Positions 52,396 to 61,245 of a DNA stretch of 64,000 bases are shown here, piece after piece. The position numbers were made by a program, and so were the translations under genes. The stretch is from Mesorhizobium_K sp040049215 (GTDB lineage Bacteria > Pseudomonadota > Alphaproteobacteria > Rhizobiales > Rhizobiaceae), in contig NZ_JBDZDN010000001.1 in NCBI RefSeq assembly GCF_040049215.1, positions 1,922,001 through 1,986,000 of the forward strand, read 5' to 3'. Under the pieces are notes generated by a model that saw only the letters and a list, made by a program, of their open reading frames with translations, did not search any database and was not told the origin of the DNA. Position 1 is the first letter of the stretch. Each line of letters begins with the position of its first letter.

Positions 52396-53037
52396 ATGGC
52401 TCATCTCCCCGAACATTTGCTCGCCGGCTACCGCAACTTCATGAGCGACCGCTATCCCACCGAAAGCGGGCGCTACCGCTCGCTGGCGCGCGAAGGCCAG
52501 GCGCCGGAGACAATGGTGATTGCGTGCTGCGATTCGCGCGCCGCGCCGGAATCCATCTTTGACGCAGGTCCGGGTGAGATGTTCGTCGTGCGAAACGTCG
52601 CCAATCTGGTGCCGCCCTATGCGCCTGACGGCGAATTCCATTCCACTTCCGCGGCGCTCGAATTCGCCGTGCAAAGCCTCAAGGTCAAGAACATCGTGGT
52701 CATGGGGCATGGCCGCTGCGGCGGCATCAAGGCTGCGCTCGACACGTCCGCCGGCCCGCTTTCGCCGGGCGACTTCATAGGAAAGTGGATGAGCCTGATC
52801 GGACCTGCCGCCGAGACGGTCACCAGTTCGACGCTGATGACGGCCACCGAACGCCATACGGCGCTCGAGCGCATCTCGATCCGCTATTCGATCGCCAATC
52901 TGCGCACTTTTCCCTGCGTCAGCATTCTTGAAGGCAAGGGGCGGCTGACGCTGTCGGGCGCCTGGTTCGACATCTCGACCGGCGAGCTCTGGGTGATGAA
53001 CCGCGATACCGGCGATTTCGAGCGGCCCGAAGAATAG
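52396..53037 (+). CDS. Beta-class carbonic anhydrase
   Basis: The 213-residue beta-carbonic anhydrase converts CO2 to bicarbonate. Zinc ligands are Cys44 (CCDSRAAPE), the histidine and cysteine of MGHGRCGGIKAAL (about 103-108); the Asp46-Arg48 dyad is in CDSR. Also present is VRNVANLVPPY. Length and motifs are complete. The start MAHLPEHLLAGYRNFMSDRYPTES is family-like. It is a single transcription unit ahead of the M3 peptidase gene. Confidence 0.96.
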   Translation: MAHLPEHLLAGYRNFMSDRYPTESGRYRSLAREGQAPETMVIACCDSRAAPESIFDAGPGEMFVVRNVANLVPPYAPDGEFHSTSAALEFAVQSLKVKNIVVMGHGRCGGIKAALDTSAGPLSPGDFIGKWMSLIGPAAETVTSSTLMTATERHTALERISIRYSIANLRTFPCVSILEGKGRLTLSGAWFDISTGELWVMNRDTGDFERPEE

Positions 53038-53132
53038 CCGCGCGGGTTACCAACGCGCCGCCGATACCATTGCGGGCGACAACCCATATCCCTACATCGG
53101 TTCTCTGTTCCGCCCTCCTCTGGAAGCTCCTC

Positions 53133-55181
53133 ATGACAAGCTCCGTCGACCTCGACCGCAACCCGCTTACCCATTGGGATGGGCCGCTCGGCCTGCCCGA
53201 TTTCCCTGGCATCGGCGACGACGGGTTCGGGCCGGTCTTCGACGCAGCACTTGCCGCCCATCAGGCGGATATCGATTCCATCGCCAACAATCCGGAGAAG
53301 CCGACGGTCGAAAACACCTTCGCCGCGATGGAACTTGCCGGCGACCCGCTCGATCGCGTTTCGTCGATCTTCTGGTGCAAGGCCGGCGCCAACACCAACG
53401 ATACGATCCAGGCGATGGAGCGCGAGATTTCGCCAAAAATGTCCAGGCATTTCTCGGCGATCTCAATGAACGAAAAGCTGTTTGCCCGTATCGACGACCT
53501 CTATCAGCGCCGCGCCTCGCTCGGCCTGGATGCCCAAACTCTTCGGCTCGTCGAGAAGAGCTGGAAAGGCTTCGTGAAGTCAGGCGCCAGACTCGACGCC
53601 GCCGGCAAGACGCGCCTCGCGGCCATCAACGAGGAGCTTTCCTCGCTCGGCACCTCCTTTAGCCAGAACGTTCTGGCCGACGAGAAGGAGTGGGTGATGT
53701 TCCTCGGCGAGAAGGACCTTGCCGGCCTGCCCGACTTCCTCAAGAGCGCGATGGCGGGTGCGGCCGAGGCGCGGGGGCGCAAGGGCGAATACGCCGTGAC
53801 CCTCTCGCGCTCGCTCTACGAGCCGTTCACCACCTTTTCCGAGCGCCGCGACCTGCGCGAGAAGGCATTCAAGGCTTTCACCGGGCGCGGCGAGACGGGC
53901 GGCGCAACCGACAACGCCGCGGTGGTGGCGAAGATGCTGACGCTGCGCGCCGAGAAGGCGAAGCTCGTCGGCTATGAGAGCTATGCGGCGCTGAAGCTCG
54001 ACGACACGATGGCCAAGACGCCGAAGGCGGTGTTCGGGCTGCTCGAGCCGGTCTGGGAAAAGGCGCGCGAAAAGGCGGCTGCAGACGAGGCCGAACTGCA
54101 GCGGCTCGCCGCCGCGGCCGGCAGTAATGAAAAACTCGCCGCCTGGGACTGGCGCTTCTACCAGGAGCGACTGAGGGCGGAAAAATATGCCTTCGACGAG
54201 GCCGAGCTGAAGCCGTATCTCCAGCTCGAGAAGATCATAGAAGCCTGCTTCGACGTGGCGACTAGGCTCTTCGGCATCGGCTTCGCCGAGAGAGAAGGCA
54301 TCGCGGCCTGGCATCCCGATGTGCGCGTCTTCGAGGTGCTCAACGCCGACGGCTCGCGGCGCGGCCTCTTCCTCGCCGATTATTTCGCGCGGCCGTCCAA
54401 GCGCTCCGGCGCCTGGATGAGTGCGCTGCAGTCCGGCTACAAGCTCGGCCACGGCTCATCGCCAATCATCTACAACATCATGAACTTCGCCAAGCCGCCC
54501 GTAGGAGAGGCGGCGCTGCTTTCACTCGACGAGGCGAAGACCCTGTTCCACGAGTTCGGCCATGCGCTGCACGGCATGCTGACCGAGGCCTATTGGCCGT
54601 CGCAGTCGGGGACCTCCGTCTCGCGCGACTTCGTGGAGCTGCCCTCGCAGCTCTACGAGCACTGGCTGACGGTGCCTGCGGTGCTGGAGAAACATGCGCG
54701 GCATTACAGGACCGGCGAGCCGATGCCAAAAACGCTGCTCGACAAGATGCTCGCGGCCTCCACCTTCGATGCCGGCTTCCGGACGGTCGAATTCACCTCG
54801 TCGGCGCTGGTCGACATGGCCTATCACTCGCAGAAGGAGGCGCCGGCCGATCCCAAGAAATTCGAGGCGGAGACGCTTGCGAAGCTCGGCATGCCGGACG
54901 CCATCGTCATGCGGCACCGCACCCCGCATTTCGGCCACGTCTTCTCCGGCGACGGCTATTCGGCCGGCTATTATTCCTACATGTGGTCGGAAGTGCTGGA
55001 CGCCGACGCCTTCTCGGCCTTCGAGGAGACCGGCGATCCGTTCAATCCGGACCTTGCCGCCAGGCTCAAGAAGAACATCTATTCCTCGGGCGGCTCGGCC
55101 GACCCGGAAGCGCTCTATACGGCCTTCCGTGGCAAGATGCCTACCCCGGACGCGATGATGGCCAAGCGCGGACTGACATAG
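53133..55181 (+). CDS. M3 family oligopeptidase (peptidyl-dipeptidase/oligopeptidase A type)
   Basis: The 682-residue zinc metallopeptidase has the HEFGHALHGM motif (HExxH at about 473-477), the third zinc ligand Glu in SVSRDFVELPSQLYEHWL about 26 residues later, and the substrate-tyrosine region GHVFSGDGYSAGYYSYMWSEVLDADAF near residue 608. It probably degrades short peptides in the cytoplasm (no signal peptide). Dcp and OpdA cannot be told apart by eye; the length is slightly closer to Dcp. ATG53133 gives MTSSVDLDRNPLTHW. Confidence 0.95.
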   Translation: MTSSVDLDRNPLTHWDGPLGLPDFPGIGDDGFGPVFDAALAAHQADIDSIANNPEKPTVENTFAAMELAGDPLDRVSSIFWCKAGANTNDTIQAMEREISPKMSRHFSAISMNEKLFARIDDLYQRRASLGLDAQTLRLVEKSWKGFVKSGARLDAAGKTRLAAINEELSSLGTSFSQNVLADEKEWVMFLGEKDLAGLPDFLKSAMAGAAEARGRKGEYAVTLSRSLYEPFTTFSERRDLREKAFKAFTGRGETGGATDNAAVVAKMLTLRAEKAKLVGYESYAALKLDDTMAKTPKAVFGLLEPVWEKAREKAAADEAELQRLAAAAGSNEKLAAWDWRFYQERLRAEKYAFDEAELKPYLQLEKIIEACFDVATRLFGIGFAEREGIAAWHPDVRVFEVLNADGSRRGLFLADYFARPSKRSGAWMSALQSGYKLGHGSSPIIYNIMNFAKPPVGEAALLSLDEAKTLFHEFGHALHGMLTEAYWPSQSGTSVSRDFVELPSQLYEHWLTVPAVLEKHARHYRTGEPMPKTLLDKMLAASTFDAGFRTVEFTSSALVDMAYHSQKEAPADPKKFEAETLAKLGMPDAIVMRHRTPHFGHVFSGDGYSAGYYSYMWSEVLDADAFSAFEETGDPFNPDLAARLKKNIYSSGGSADPEALYTAFRGKMPTPDAMMAKRGLT

Positions 55182-55216
55182 GCCGGTCCGCGGCCCGTCG
55201 CCGCGAGGTCGCTAAA

Positions 55217-55249
55217 GTTTCATCAAACTGCAATCGCCCTGCAACATCG
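55217..55249 (+). promoter_or_regulatory. Candidate PHO box upstream of phoD
   Basis: Three 11-base units can be read, GTTTCATCAAA, CTGCAATCGCC and CTGCAACATCG, giving CTGCAAT-n4-CTGCAAC direct repeats on an 11-base period. This is the layout of PhoB sites (CTGTCAT repeats), with T to C and other deviations. It lies 48 bases before the phoD start at 55297. Phosphate control of phoD is expected; the site is imperfect. Confidence 0.45.
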
Positions 55250-55296
55250 AGGGGCGAAGGGTCCTCCCGTGTGTTCCAGCCATCCAGGAGACAGCC

Positions 55297-56874
55297 ATGA
55301 GCCCCCACCTCAAACTCACCCGCAGGACTTTCGTGACATCGGCGAGCGCAGCCGGCCTCGTGGCCGCATCGGGCCTCGCGATGCCCTACTATTCCCGCGC
55401 CAACACGCGGCCCGCCTTCACCCATGGCGTGCAGTCGGGTGATGTCGACACGACCTCCGGCATGATCTGGACGCGCATCGACCGTCCGTCGCGCGTGACG
55501 TTCGAAGTGTCGACCACCGAAAGTTTCGCCGATGCCATCAGGCTGCCACCGCTCGACGCGGCGCCCGAAAGCGACTTCACGGTGAAGCGGCTGCTCACCG
55601 ACCTCGCTTCGGACCAGGACATTTTCTACCGCATGAGCGCCGTCGACCTATCCGACGCCAATGCCGTTTCCGAGCCGATCGTCGGCCGCTTCAAGACCGC
55701 GCCGGCGTCCAAGCGCAACGTCCGGTTCACCTGGTCCGGGGACACCGTGGGGCAGGGCTGGGGCATCGACGACAAGGGCATGGTCACCTATGCGGCCATG
55801 GCCGGGCACACGCCCGATTTCTTCCTGCACTCCGGCGACACGATCTATGCCGACGGTCCGTTGAAGGCCGAGGTCGATCTGAAAGACGGTTCCAAATGGA
55901 TCAACAAGGTGCTGACCGAGGAGAAGAGCAAGGTCGCCGAGACGCTGGCCGAATATCGCGGCCAGTGGAAGTACAACATGATGGACGAGCACTGCCGCGC
56001 CTTCAACGCGCAGGTGCCGACGTTCTTCCAGTGGGACGACCATGAGGTCGTCAACAACTGGTCGGGCTCGAAGGATCTGACCGCCGACGACCGCTATACG
56101 GAAAAGTCGGTCCCGCTGCTGACGTCGCGCGCCGCCCGCGCCTTCCATGAAATGACGCCCATCCGCTTCACGCCCGCGGAGCCCGGCCGCGTCTACCGCA
56201 AGATCGCGTACGGGCCGCTGCTCGACGTATTCTTCCTCGACCTGCGCTCCTATCGTGGTCCCAACGGCGACGCCGTCGAGACCGAGATGACGCCCCGGTC
56301 GCGTATCCTTGGAGAGGAGCAGGTGCGTTGGCTGAAGCGGGAGCTCGCCAATTCGAAGGCGACCTGGAAGGTCATCGCGTCGGACATGCCGCTCGGTATC
56401 ATCGTCTGGAACGACGCCGCCAACAAGAAGGGCGCCGAGGCGGTCGCCAACGGGCAGCCGGGGGCGGCGAGCGGACGCGAACTGGAGATCGCCGACCTGT
56501 TGCGCTACATCAAGACCGCCGGCATCGACAACACCGTGTGGCTGACGGCCGACGTGCACTATACCGCGGCGCACTACTACAATCCCGACAAGGCGGCATT
56601 CCAGGATTTCACGCCGTTCTGGGAATTCGTCTCCGGCCCGCTGCATGCCGGCACGTTCGGCCCCGGCGACCTTGACCCGACCTTCGGCCCGGAACTGAAA
56701 TATGTGAAGGCGCCAACCGCCGAACAGGGCCAGAACCTGCCGCCTTCGGCCGGCCTGCAGTTCTTCGGCATCGTCGACATCGACGGACGGACGGAGCAGA
56801 TGACGGTTCGCCTGATGGATCGCGACGACAGTGAACTCTACAAGGTCACGCTCGATCCCGTCCGCTCGGCGTAA
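55297..56874 (+). CDS. phoD: Alkaline phosphatase PhoD
   Basis: The 525-residue secreted phosphodiesterase/phosphomonoesterase has a twin-arginine leader (MSPHLKLTRRTFVTSASAAGLVAASGLAMP), as PhoD proteins normally do. The N-terminal PhoD beta domain reads FTHGVQSGDVDTTSGMIWTRID. The metal-binding core includes FLHSGDTIYADGP, TFFQWDDHEVVNNWSGS, RSYRGPNGD and TADVHYTAAHYYNP. It acts in the periplasm to release phosphate, mainly under phosphate starvation. A possible PHO box precedes it. Confidence 0.95.
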   Translation: MSPHLKLTRRTFVTSASAAGLVAASGLAMPYYSRANTRPAFTHGVQSGDVDTTSGMIWTRIDRPSRVTFEVSTTESFADAIRLPPLDAAPESDFTVKRLLTDLASDQDIFYRMSAVDLSDANAVSEPIVGRFKTAPASKRNVRFTWSGDTVGQGWGIDDKGMVTYAAMAGHTPDFFLHSGDTIYADGPLKAEVDLKDGSKWINKVLTEEKSKVAETLAEYRGQWKYNMMDEHCRAFNAQVPTFFQWDDHEVVNNWSGSKDLTADDRYTEKSVPLLTSRAARAFHEMTPIRFTPAEPGRVYRKIAYGPLLDVFFLDLRSYRGPNGDAVETEMTPRSRILGEEQVRWLKRELANSKATWKVIASDMPLGIIVWNDAANKKGAEAVANGQPGAASGRELEIADLLRYIKTAGIDNTVWLTADVHYTAAHYYNPDKAAFQDFTPFWEFVSGPLHAGTFGPGDLDPTFGPELKYVKAPTAEQGQNLPPSAGLQFFGIVDIDGRTEQMTVRLMDRDDSELYKVTLDPVRSA

Positions 56875-56951
56875 CCTAGGTTCGTTCCGCGCGATGTCCG
56901 CTTCCGCACCCGGGGCGGATCGGGCATCGCACCGCTGGCTACATTAGTGAG

Positions 56952-57236
56952 CTACCGATCCGGATAGCAGTCGAGCGGAACGCTTGGCCAGACCGCCTTG
57001 TCGCAGCCGGCCTGTGCCTGCTGAATCTTGAAGGATGCGCTCGTCGGCCCGGTCACCATCGGGTCGACGCCGTAGTCGGCGTCCGGGAAAGCTTCCTGCG
57101 CCGCGGTTGCCGCCAGGATTGCCGGGCGGTCCAGATGCCGGGTGGCCGTCGAATGCGCCACCCCTGCAGCGAGCAGAACCGCTATTGCGGAGGTGCCGGC
57201 GGTCGCACGCAAAATCCTGGAAAATGCCATCGTCAT
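56952..57236 (-). CDS. Small secreted hypothetical protein
   Basis: The product has 94 residues from ATG57236 (MTMAFSRILRATAG), with an N-terminal hydrophobic stretch (TAGTSAIAVLLAAGVAHS) likely to be a signal peptide. The C-terminus has a short two-cysteine motif (GCDKAVWPSVPLDCYPD) that could form a disulfide in the periplasm. The start could be 57260. I do not know a family for it. It is divergent from typA. Confidence 0.6.
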   Translation of the reverse strand: MTMAFSRILRATAGTSAIAVLLAAGVAHSTATRHLDRPAILAATAAQEAFPDADYGVDPMVTGPTSASFKIQQAQAGCDKAVWPSVPLDCYPDR

Positions 57237-57417
57237 GCCCGTTAACCGCGTCATCGCCAAAACGATCCGTCTTGGTTAGCGATTTCTTGTCGCACCCCAA
57301 TGGCTAATTTTCAGTAACCATCCGCCCCTTTCGCAACTGCGAAAAAACCTGTATGAGCCGCGCAAACCGATTTCGCGGCGCCGGAAACATGTGCCGCAGC
57401 ACCCCCGAGACCATATC

Positions 57418-59247
57418 ATGAACCTTCGGAACATCGCGATCATCGCGCACGTCGACCATGGGAAAACCACGCTCGTCGACCAGCTCCTCCGCCAGGCCGG
57501 CTCCTTCCGCGAGAACCAGCGCGTCGCCGAACGCGCCATGGATTCGAACGATCTCGAGAAGGAGCGCGGCATCACCATCCTCGCTAAGGCGACTTCGGTC
57601 GACTGGAAGGACTACCGCATCAATATCGTCGATACGCCTGGCCACGCCGATTTCGGCGGCGAGGTGGAGCGCATCCTGTCGATGGTGGATTCGGCCATTG
57701 TGCTGGTCGACGCGGCCGAAGGACCGATGCCGCAGACCAAGTTCGTCGTAGGCAAGGCGCTCAAGGTCGGCTTGAAGCCGATTGTCGTGATCAACAAGAT
57801 CGACCGCCCGGACGCCCGCCATGTCGAGGTGGTCAATGAGGTGTTCGACCTCTTCGCCGCGCTCGACGCCACCGACGAGCAGCTCGATTTCCCGATTCTC
57901 TACGGCTCGGGCCGCGACGGCTGGGTCTCGGCCAATCCGGAAGGCCCGAAGGACCAGGGCCTGGCGCCGCTGTTCGACCTCATCGTCGAGCACGTGCCGG
58001 CGCCGACCGTTCACCCCGGCCCGTTCCGCATGATCGGCACGCTGCTCGAAGCCAACCCGTTCCTCGGACGCATCATCACGGGCCGCATCGAATCCGGCTC
58101 GCTAAAGTCGAACCAGCCGGTCAAGGTGCTCGCCAATGACGGCTCGCTGGTCGAGACCGGCCGTATTTCGAAGATCCTTGCCTTCCGCGGCCTCGAGCGC
58201 CAGCCGATCGACGAGGCGCAGGCAGGCGACATCGTCGCCATAGCCGGCCTGTCCAAGGGCACCGTCGCCGACACGTTCTGCGATCCGGCGGTGACCGAAC
58301 CGCTGCACGCGCAGCCGATCGATCCGCCGACCGTCACCATGTCCTTCATCGTCAACGACAGCCCGCTCGCCGGCACCGAGGGCGACAAGGTCACCAGCCG
58401 GGTCATCCGCGACCGCCTGATGCGCGAAGCCGAAGGCAATGTCGCGCTTAAGATCGAGGAATCCGCAGACAAGGATTCGTTCTACGTCTCCGGCCGCGGC
58501 GAATTGCAGCTTGCCGTGCTGATCGAGACCATGCGCCGCGAGGGCTTCGAGCTTGCCGTGTCGCGACCCCGCGTCGTCATGAAGAAGGGCGAGAACGGCG
58601 AGTTGCTGGAGCCGGTCGAGGAAGTCGTCATCGACGTCGACGAGGAGCATGCCGGCGTCGTCGTGCAGAAGATGAGCGAGCGCAAGGCCGAGATGGTTGA
58701 GCTGCGTCCCTCCGGCGGTAACCGCCAGCGCATCGTCTTCCATGCGCCGACGCGCGGCCTGATCGGCTATCAGTCCGAGCTGTTGACCGACACGCGCGGC
58801 ACCGCGGTGATGAACCGCCTGTTCCACGCCTACCAGCCTTATAAGGGCGAGTTGCCCGGCCGCACGAATGGCGTGCTCATCTCCAACATGCAGGGCGAGT
58901 CGGTTGCGTATGCGTTGTGGAACCTGGAAGACCGTGGGCCGATGGTCATCGACCCGGGCGTCAAGGTCTATCAGGGCATGATCATCGGCATACACTCGAG
59001 GGACAACGACCTCGAAGTGAATGTGCTGAAGGGCAAGCAGCTCACCAACATCCGCGCCGCCGGCAAGGACGAGGCAGTGAAGCTCACCCCGCCGGTGCGC
59101 ATGACGCTGGAGCGCGCGCTCGCCTGGATCCAGGACGACGAACTGGTCGAGGTGACGCCGAAGACCATCCGCCTGCGCAAGCTCTATCTCGATCCCAACG
59201 AGCGCAAGCGCTTCGAGAAGTCGGCGAAGGTGGCCGGCGCGGCTTAA
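57418..59247 (+). CDS. typA: Ribosome-associated GTPase TypA/BipA
   Basis: At 609 residues it has the standard length. This translational GTPase acts in ribosome assembly and stress/low-temperature growth. It starts MNLRNIAIIAHVDHGKTTLVDQLLRQ: P-loop AHVDHGKT (10-17), G3 DTPGHADF, G4 NKID. Domain II, the EF-G domain III/V-like parts (GRGELQLAVLIETMRREGFE) and the BipA C-terminal (VYQGMIIGIHSRDNDLEVNVLKGKQLTNIRAAGKDEA) follow. Complete and intact. Confidence 0.98.
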   Translation: MNLRNIAIIAHVDHGKTTLVDQLLRQAGSFRENQRVAERAMDSNDLEKERGITILAKATSVDWKDYRINIVDTPGHADFGGEVERILSMVDSAIVLVDAAEGPMPQTKFVVGKALKVGLKPIVVINKIDRPDARHVEVVNEVFDLFAALDATDEQLDFPILYGSGRDGWVSANPEGPKDQGLAPLFDLIVEHVPAPTVHPGPFRMIGTLLEANPFLGRIITGRIESGSLKSNQPVKVLANDGSLVETGRISKILAFRGLERQPIDEAQAGDIVAIAGLSKGTVADTFCDPAVTEPLHAQPIDPPTVTMSFIVNDSPLAGTEGDKVTSRVIRDRLMREAEGNVALKIEESADKDSFYVSGRGELQLAVLIETMRREGFELAVSRPRVVMKKGENGELLEPVEEVVIDVDEEHAGVVVQKMSERKAEMVELRPSGGNRQRIVFHAPTRGLIGYQSELLTDTRGTAVMNRLFHAYQPYKGELPGRTNGVLISNMQGESVAYALWNLEDRGPMVIDPGVKVYQGMIIGIHSRDNDLEVNVLKGKQLTNIRAAGKDEAVKLTPPVRMTLERALAWIQDDELVEVTPKTIRLRKLYLDPNERKRFEKSAKVAGAA

Positions 59248-59257
59248 GAGATCGGAA

Positions 59258-59674
59258 CTATAGCGTGCGCGGGAGCACATTCACTCCCTCGGTCTGTGCC
59301 GCCGATTGCAGAGCGTTGTCCAGTGTCGCAAGCGGCAGATTTCGCCTTAGTGCGAGTTCCAGATAGGCCGCGTCGTAAGGCGTCAGCCTGTGCTTGTCCG
59401 CAAGCGCAAGCGTCCCTGCCCAGGCATGCGCGGCCGTCTCGGAATCAATCGCTATCGGCAGGTTGGAAAGCTGCTGAAGAACGGCGTCGCGATAGTCAGA
59501 TGTGGCGCGCCCGCGGCGCACCGCGGTTCTGAGGCTGTTCGCCACTTCGAGCCTCCAGTGCCCAGGGACGGTTGCGCCGAGTTTGCCGACCGCATCCAGC
59601 ACTTGATCGGAAGCGAGCGATTTCTCGTCGTCGAAATACCAGCTTAGCGTGATCGATGCGTCGACCACCGTCAC
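59258..59674 (-). CDS. VapC-type PIN-domain toxin
   Basis: The 138-residue PIN-domain ribonuclease starts MTVVDASITLSWYFDDEKS. The conserved acidic residues are Asp5, a Glu in HWRLEVANSL (about residue 43), Asp in RLTPYDAAYLELA and Asp in PLATLDNAL. It would cleave specific RNA when not blocked by the antitoxin. Its ATG overlaps the antitoxin stop (ATGA, 59671-59674), the usual antitoxin-toxin coupling. The gene converges with typA, ten bases apart. Confidence 0.92.
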   Translation of the reverse strand: MTVVDASITLSWYFDDEKSLASDQVLDAVGKLGATVPGHWRLEVANSLRTAVRRGRATSDYRDAVLQQLSNLPIAIDSETAAHAWAGTLALADKHRLTPYDAAYLELALRRNLPLATLDNALQSAAQTEGVNVLPRTL

Positions 59675-59913
59675 TTGCGGCCGTCCTCGATCAGTTCCTT
59701 GATTGGTATGCCGCCGAGGGTCACGCCTCTTCGCATGGCCTTGATCCGTTCCACTGCCTGGAGGGCAGCTTCACTCCCCGGCTGCACAGTGGGTGCAGTG
59801 AGCCGCGCGACTGGCTTGCCGTGCCGTGTGATCGTGATCTCCTCGCCCTGCTCGACGAGATCGAGCAAGGCGCCGAGCTTATTCTTGGCCTCGAAGGCTC
59901 CGACGATGCGCAT
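59671..59913 (-). CDS. Phd/YefM-type antitoxin
   Basis: The 80-residue product starts MRIVGAFEAKNKLGALLDLVEQGEEITITRHGKPVARLTAP, the Phd/YefM DNA-binding dimer domain; the C-terminal third (AVERIKAMRRGVTLGGIPIKELIEDGRK) would wrap the toxin. The TTG at 59919 could add two residues; I chose ATG59913. It is autoregulated in related systems; the repeated AGCTAG sequence at 59931-59946 lies 18-33 bases upstream. The pair probably stabilises this chromosomal segment or acts in stress. Confidence 0.9.
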   Translation of the reverse strand: MRIVGAFEAKNKLGALLDLVEQGEEITITRHGKPVARLTAPTVQPGSEAALQAVERIKAMRRGVTLGGIPIKELIEDGRK

Positions 59914-59930
59914 GGCCAATATTCCATTTA

Positions 59931-59946
59931 AGCTAGCTTGAGCTAG
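59931..59946. promoter_or_regulatory. Candidate antitoxin operator, two AGCTAG sites 10 bp apart
   Basis: AGCTAG occurs at 59931-59936 and 59941-59946, joined by CTTG. Because AAGCTAGCTT and AGCTAG are self-complementary or nearly so, the whole reads as two stacked half-turn sites on one face of the helix. Phd/YefM dimers bind such short palindromes in their own promoter. The binding is inferred. Confidence 0.5.
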
Positions 59947-59998
59947 ATTTAGCGCGCGAGCGTCTGGATTTCAACTCGCGCCGAGGACCGAGGAGCCC

Positions 59999-60343
59999 AT
60001 GCCCAGCCGCACCTACGAGCTGTTCGCCGAGGCGATGGCGGCCCGAAAGCCCGTCGTCTGCATGTACCAGGGCCACCCGCGCGCCCTCTGCCCGATCATT
60101 CTCGGCCACACTGACAAGGCCGAAAAGGCGCTGACCTGGCAGTTCGAAGGTGAGGGCAGCAAGGGTCCTGTGCACGGGCAGTGGAAATGCCTGATGCTGG
60201 CGGAGGTGGCCGACGCCGAGATGATCGAAGGGCCGTGCCGCTCCGGCCGGCGGCACAGCCAGCCGCAAAGCTGCGTCAGGCAAGTCGACCTCGACGTCAA
60301 TCCGGACAGTCCCTACGAGCCGAGGCGGCGGCTCCTGCGATAG
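59999..60343 (+). CDS. Small hypothetical protein
   Basis: The 114-residue soluble protein starts MPSRTYELFAEAMAARKPVVCMYQGHPRALCPIILGHTDKAEKALTWQFEGEGSKGP. The VVCMYQGHPRALCPIILG stretch somewhat recalls the ligand-binding strand of WYL-type domains, but I cannot confirm it. Basic, Cys-containing C-terminal region (CRSGRRHSQPQSCVRQVDLDVNPDSPYEPRRRLLR). A ribosome site (GAGGAG) precedes ATG59999. It is divergent from the toxin-antitoxin operon. Confidence 0.75.
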   Translation: MPSRTYELFAEAMAARKPVVCMYQGHPRALCPIILGHTDKAEKALTWQFEGEGSKGPVHGQWKCLMLAEVADAEMIEGPCRSGRRHSQPQSCVRQVDLDVNPDSPYEPRRRLLR

Positions 60344-60431
60344 CCTGCTGGAATGGTCTTGCCGTGCTGGCCCTATCGCGGATTGATCGACATGCTTATC
60401 TTTGCGCTCGCTTGTTCCAGAGATCTCCGCA

Positions 60432-61046
60432 ATGGAATTCACGTCCCTCCTCATCTTCGCCGGCGCGCTCCTGGTCGCGGCCGGTTCGCCCGGCCCGTCG
60501 ATCGCCGCGCTTGTCTCGCGCGTGATCTCCAAGGGGTTCCGCGACGTGTTCCCGTTCCTAGCGGCGATGTGGATTGGCGAGGCGATCTGGCTGTCCATGG
60601 CGGTGTTCGGCCTCGCCTTCGTGGCGCAGACCTTCCATCTCGCCTTCGTGATCGTGAAATGGGTGGGCGTCGCCTATCTCGCCTGGCTCGCCTGGAAGAT
60701 GTGGACCGCGCCCGTCGCCATGGGCGACGGCGGCATGCCGAGCGAGGATTCGCCGGCAAAGCTTTTTCTCGCGGGCATGGCCGTCACCCTCGGCAACCCC
60801 AAGATCATGATGTTCTACCTGGCGCTGCTGCCCACCATCATCGATCTAGGCTCGGTCACCATGCTCGGCTGGGCGGAACTCACGCTGACCATGGCGATCG
60901 TGCTGATCGCTATCGATCTGGCCTGGGTGCTCGCCGCCGCGCAGGCGCGCAGACTGCTCAAAAGCGAACGCGCCATGCGGATCGCCAACCGCGTCAGCGC
61001 CACCACCATGGGCGGAGCGGCCGCGGCGATCGCGGCGCGGTCGTGA
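60432..61046 (+). CDS. LysE/RhtB family amino-acid exporter
   Basis: The 204-residue inner-membrane protein has about six helices. The LysE signature is at SPGPSIAALVSRVISKGFRDVFPFLAAMWIGEAIWLSMAVFGL, with SPGP at about 19-22, and GNPKIMMFYLALLPTIIDLG follows later. It probably exports amino acids or their derivatives, possibly homoserine or threonine-like; substrate not determinable. ATG60432 gives MEFTSLLIFAGALLVAAGSPGP. Gene-free 199 bases follow before gdh. Confidence 0.93.
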   Translation: MEFTSLLIFAGALLVAAGSPGPSIAALVSRVISKGFRDVFPFLAAMWIGEAIWLSMAVFGLAFVAQTFHLAFVIVKWVGVAYLAWLAWKMWTAPVAMGDGGMPSEDSPAKLFLAGMAVTLGNPKIMMFYLALLPTIIDLGSVTMLGWAELTLTMAIVLIAIDLAWVLAAAQARRLLKSERAMRIANRVSATTMGGAAAAIAARS

Positions 61047-61245
61047 GGCATAATCGCGAAAGAGTGCGAAGCAATTTCTGCTCCGGGTGCCGGCGTCATA
61101 TCCAGTTCATGTGACGTCTGCATTTTCCGCGCCTGCCGCAGCGCTACGTGGGTGATGCTGCGCCACCTCAATAATAGGGCAGTCGCCAAACGTCGGCCTT
61201 CTGCTACGATGCCGCAAAAGCATGCTTCGGGGAGGGATTCGAGCC

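Noticed and set aside
57346..57361. TTTCGC-AACT-GCGAAA hairpin before typA
   Set aside because: The A-run follows on the plus strand, so neither strand has the hairpin-then-T order of a terminator, and no gene ends there; it may be part of the typA leader but nothing supports a role.
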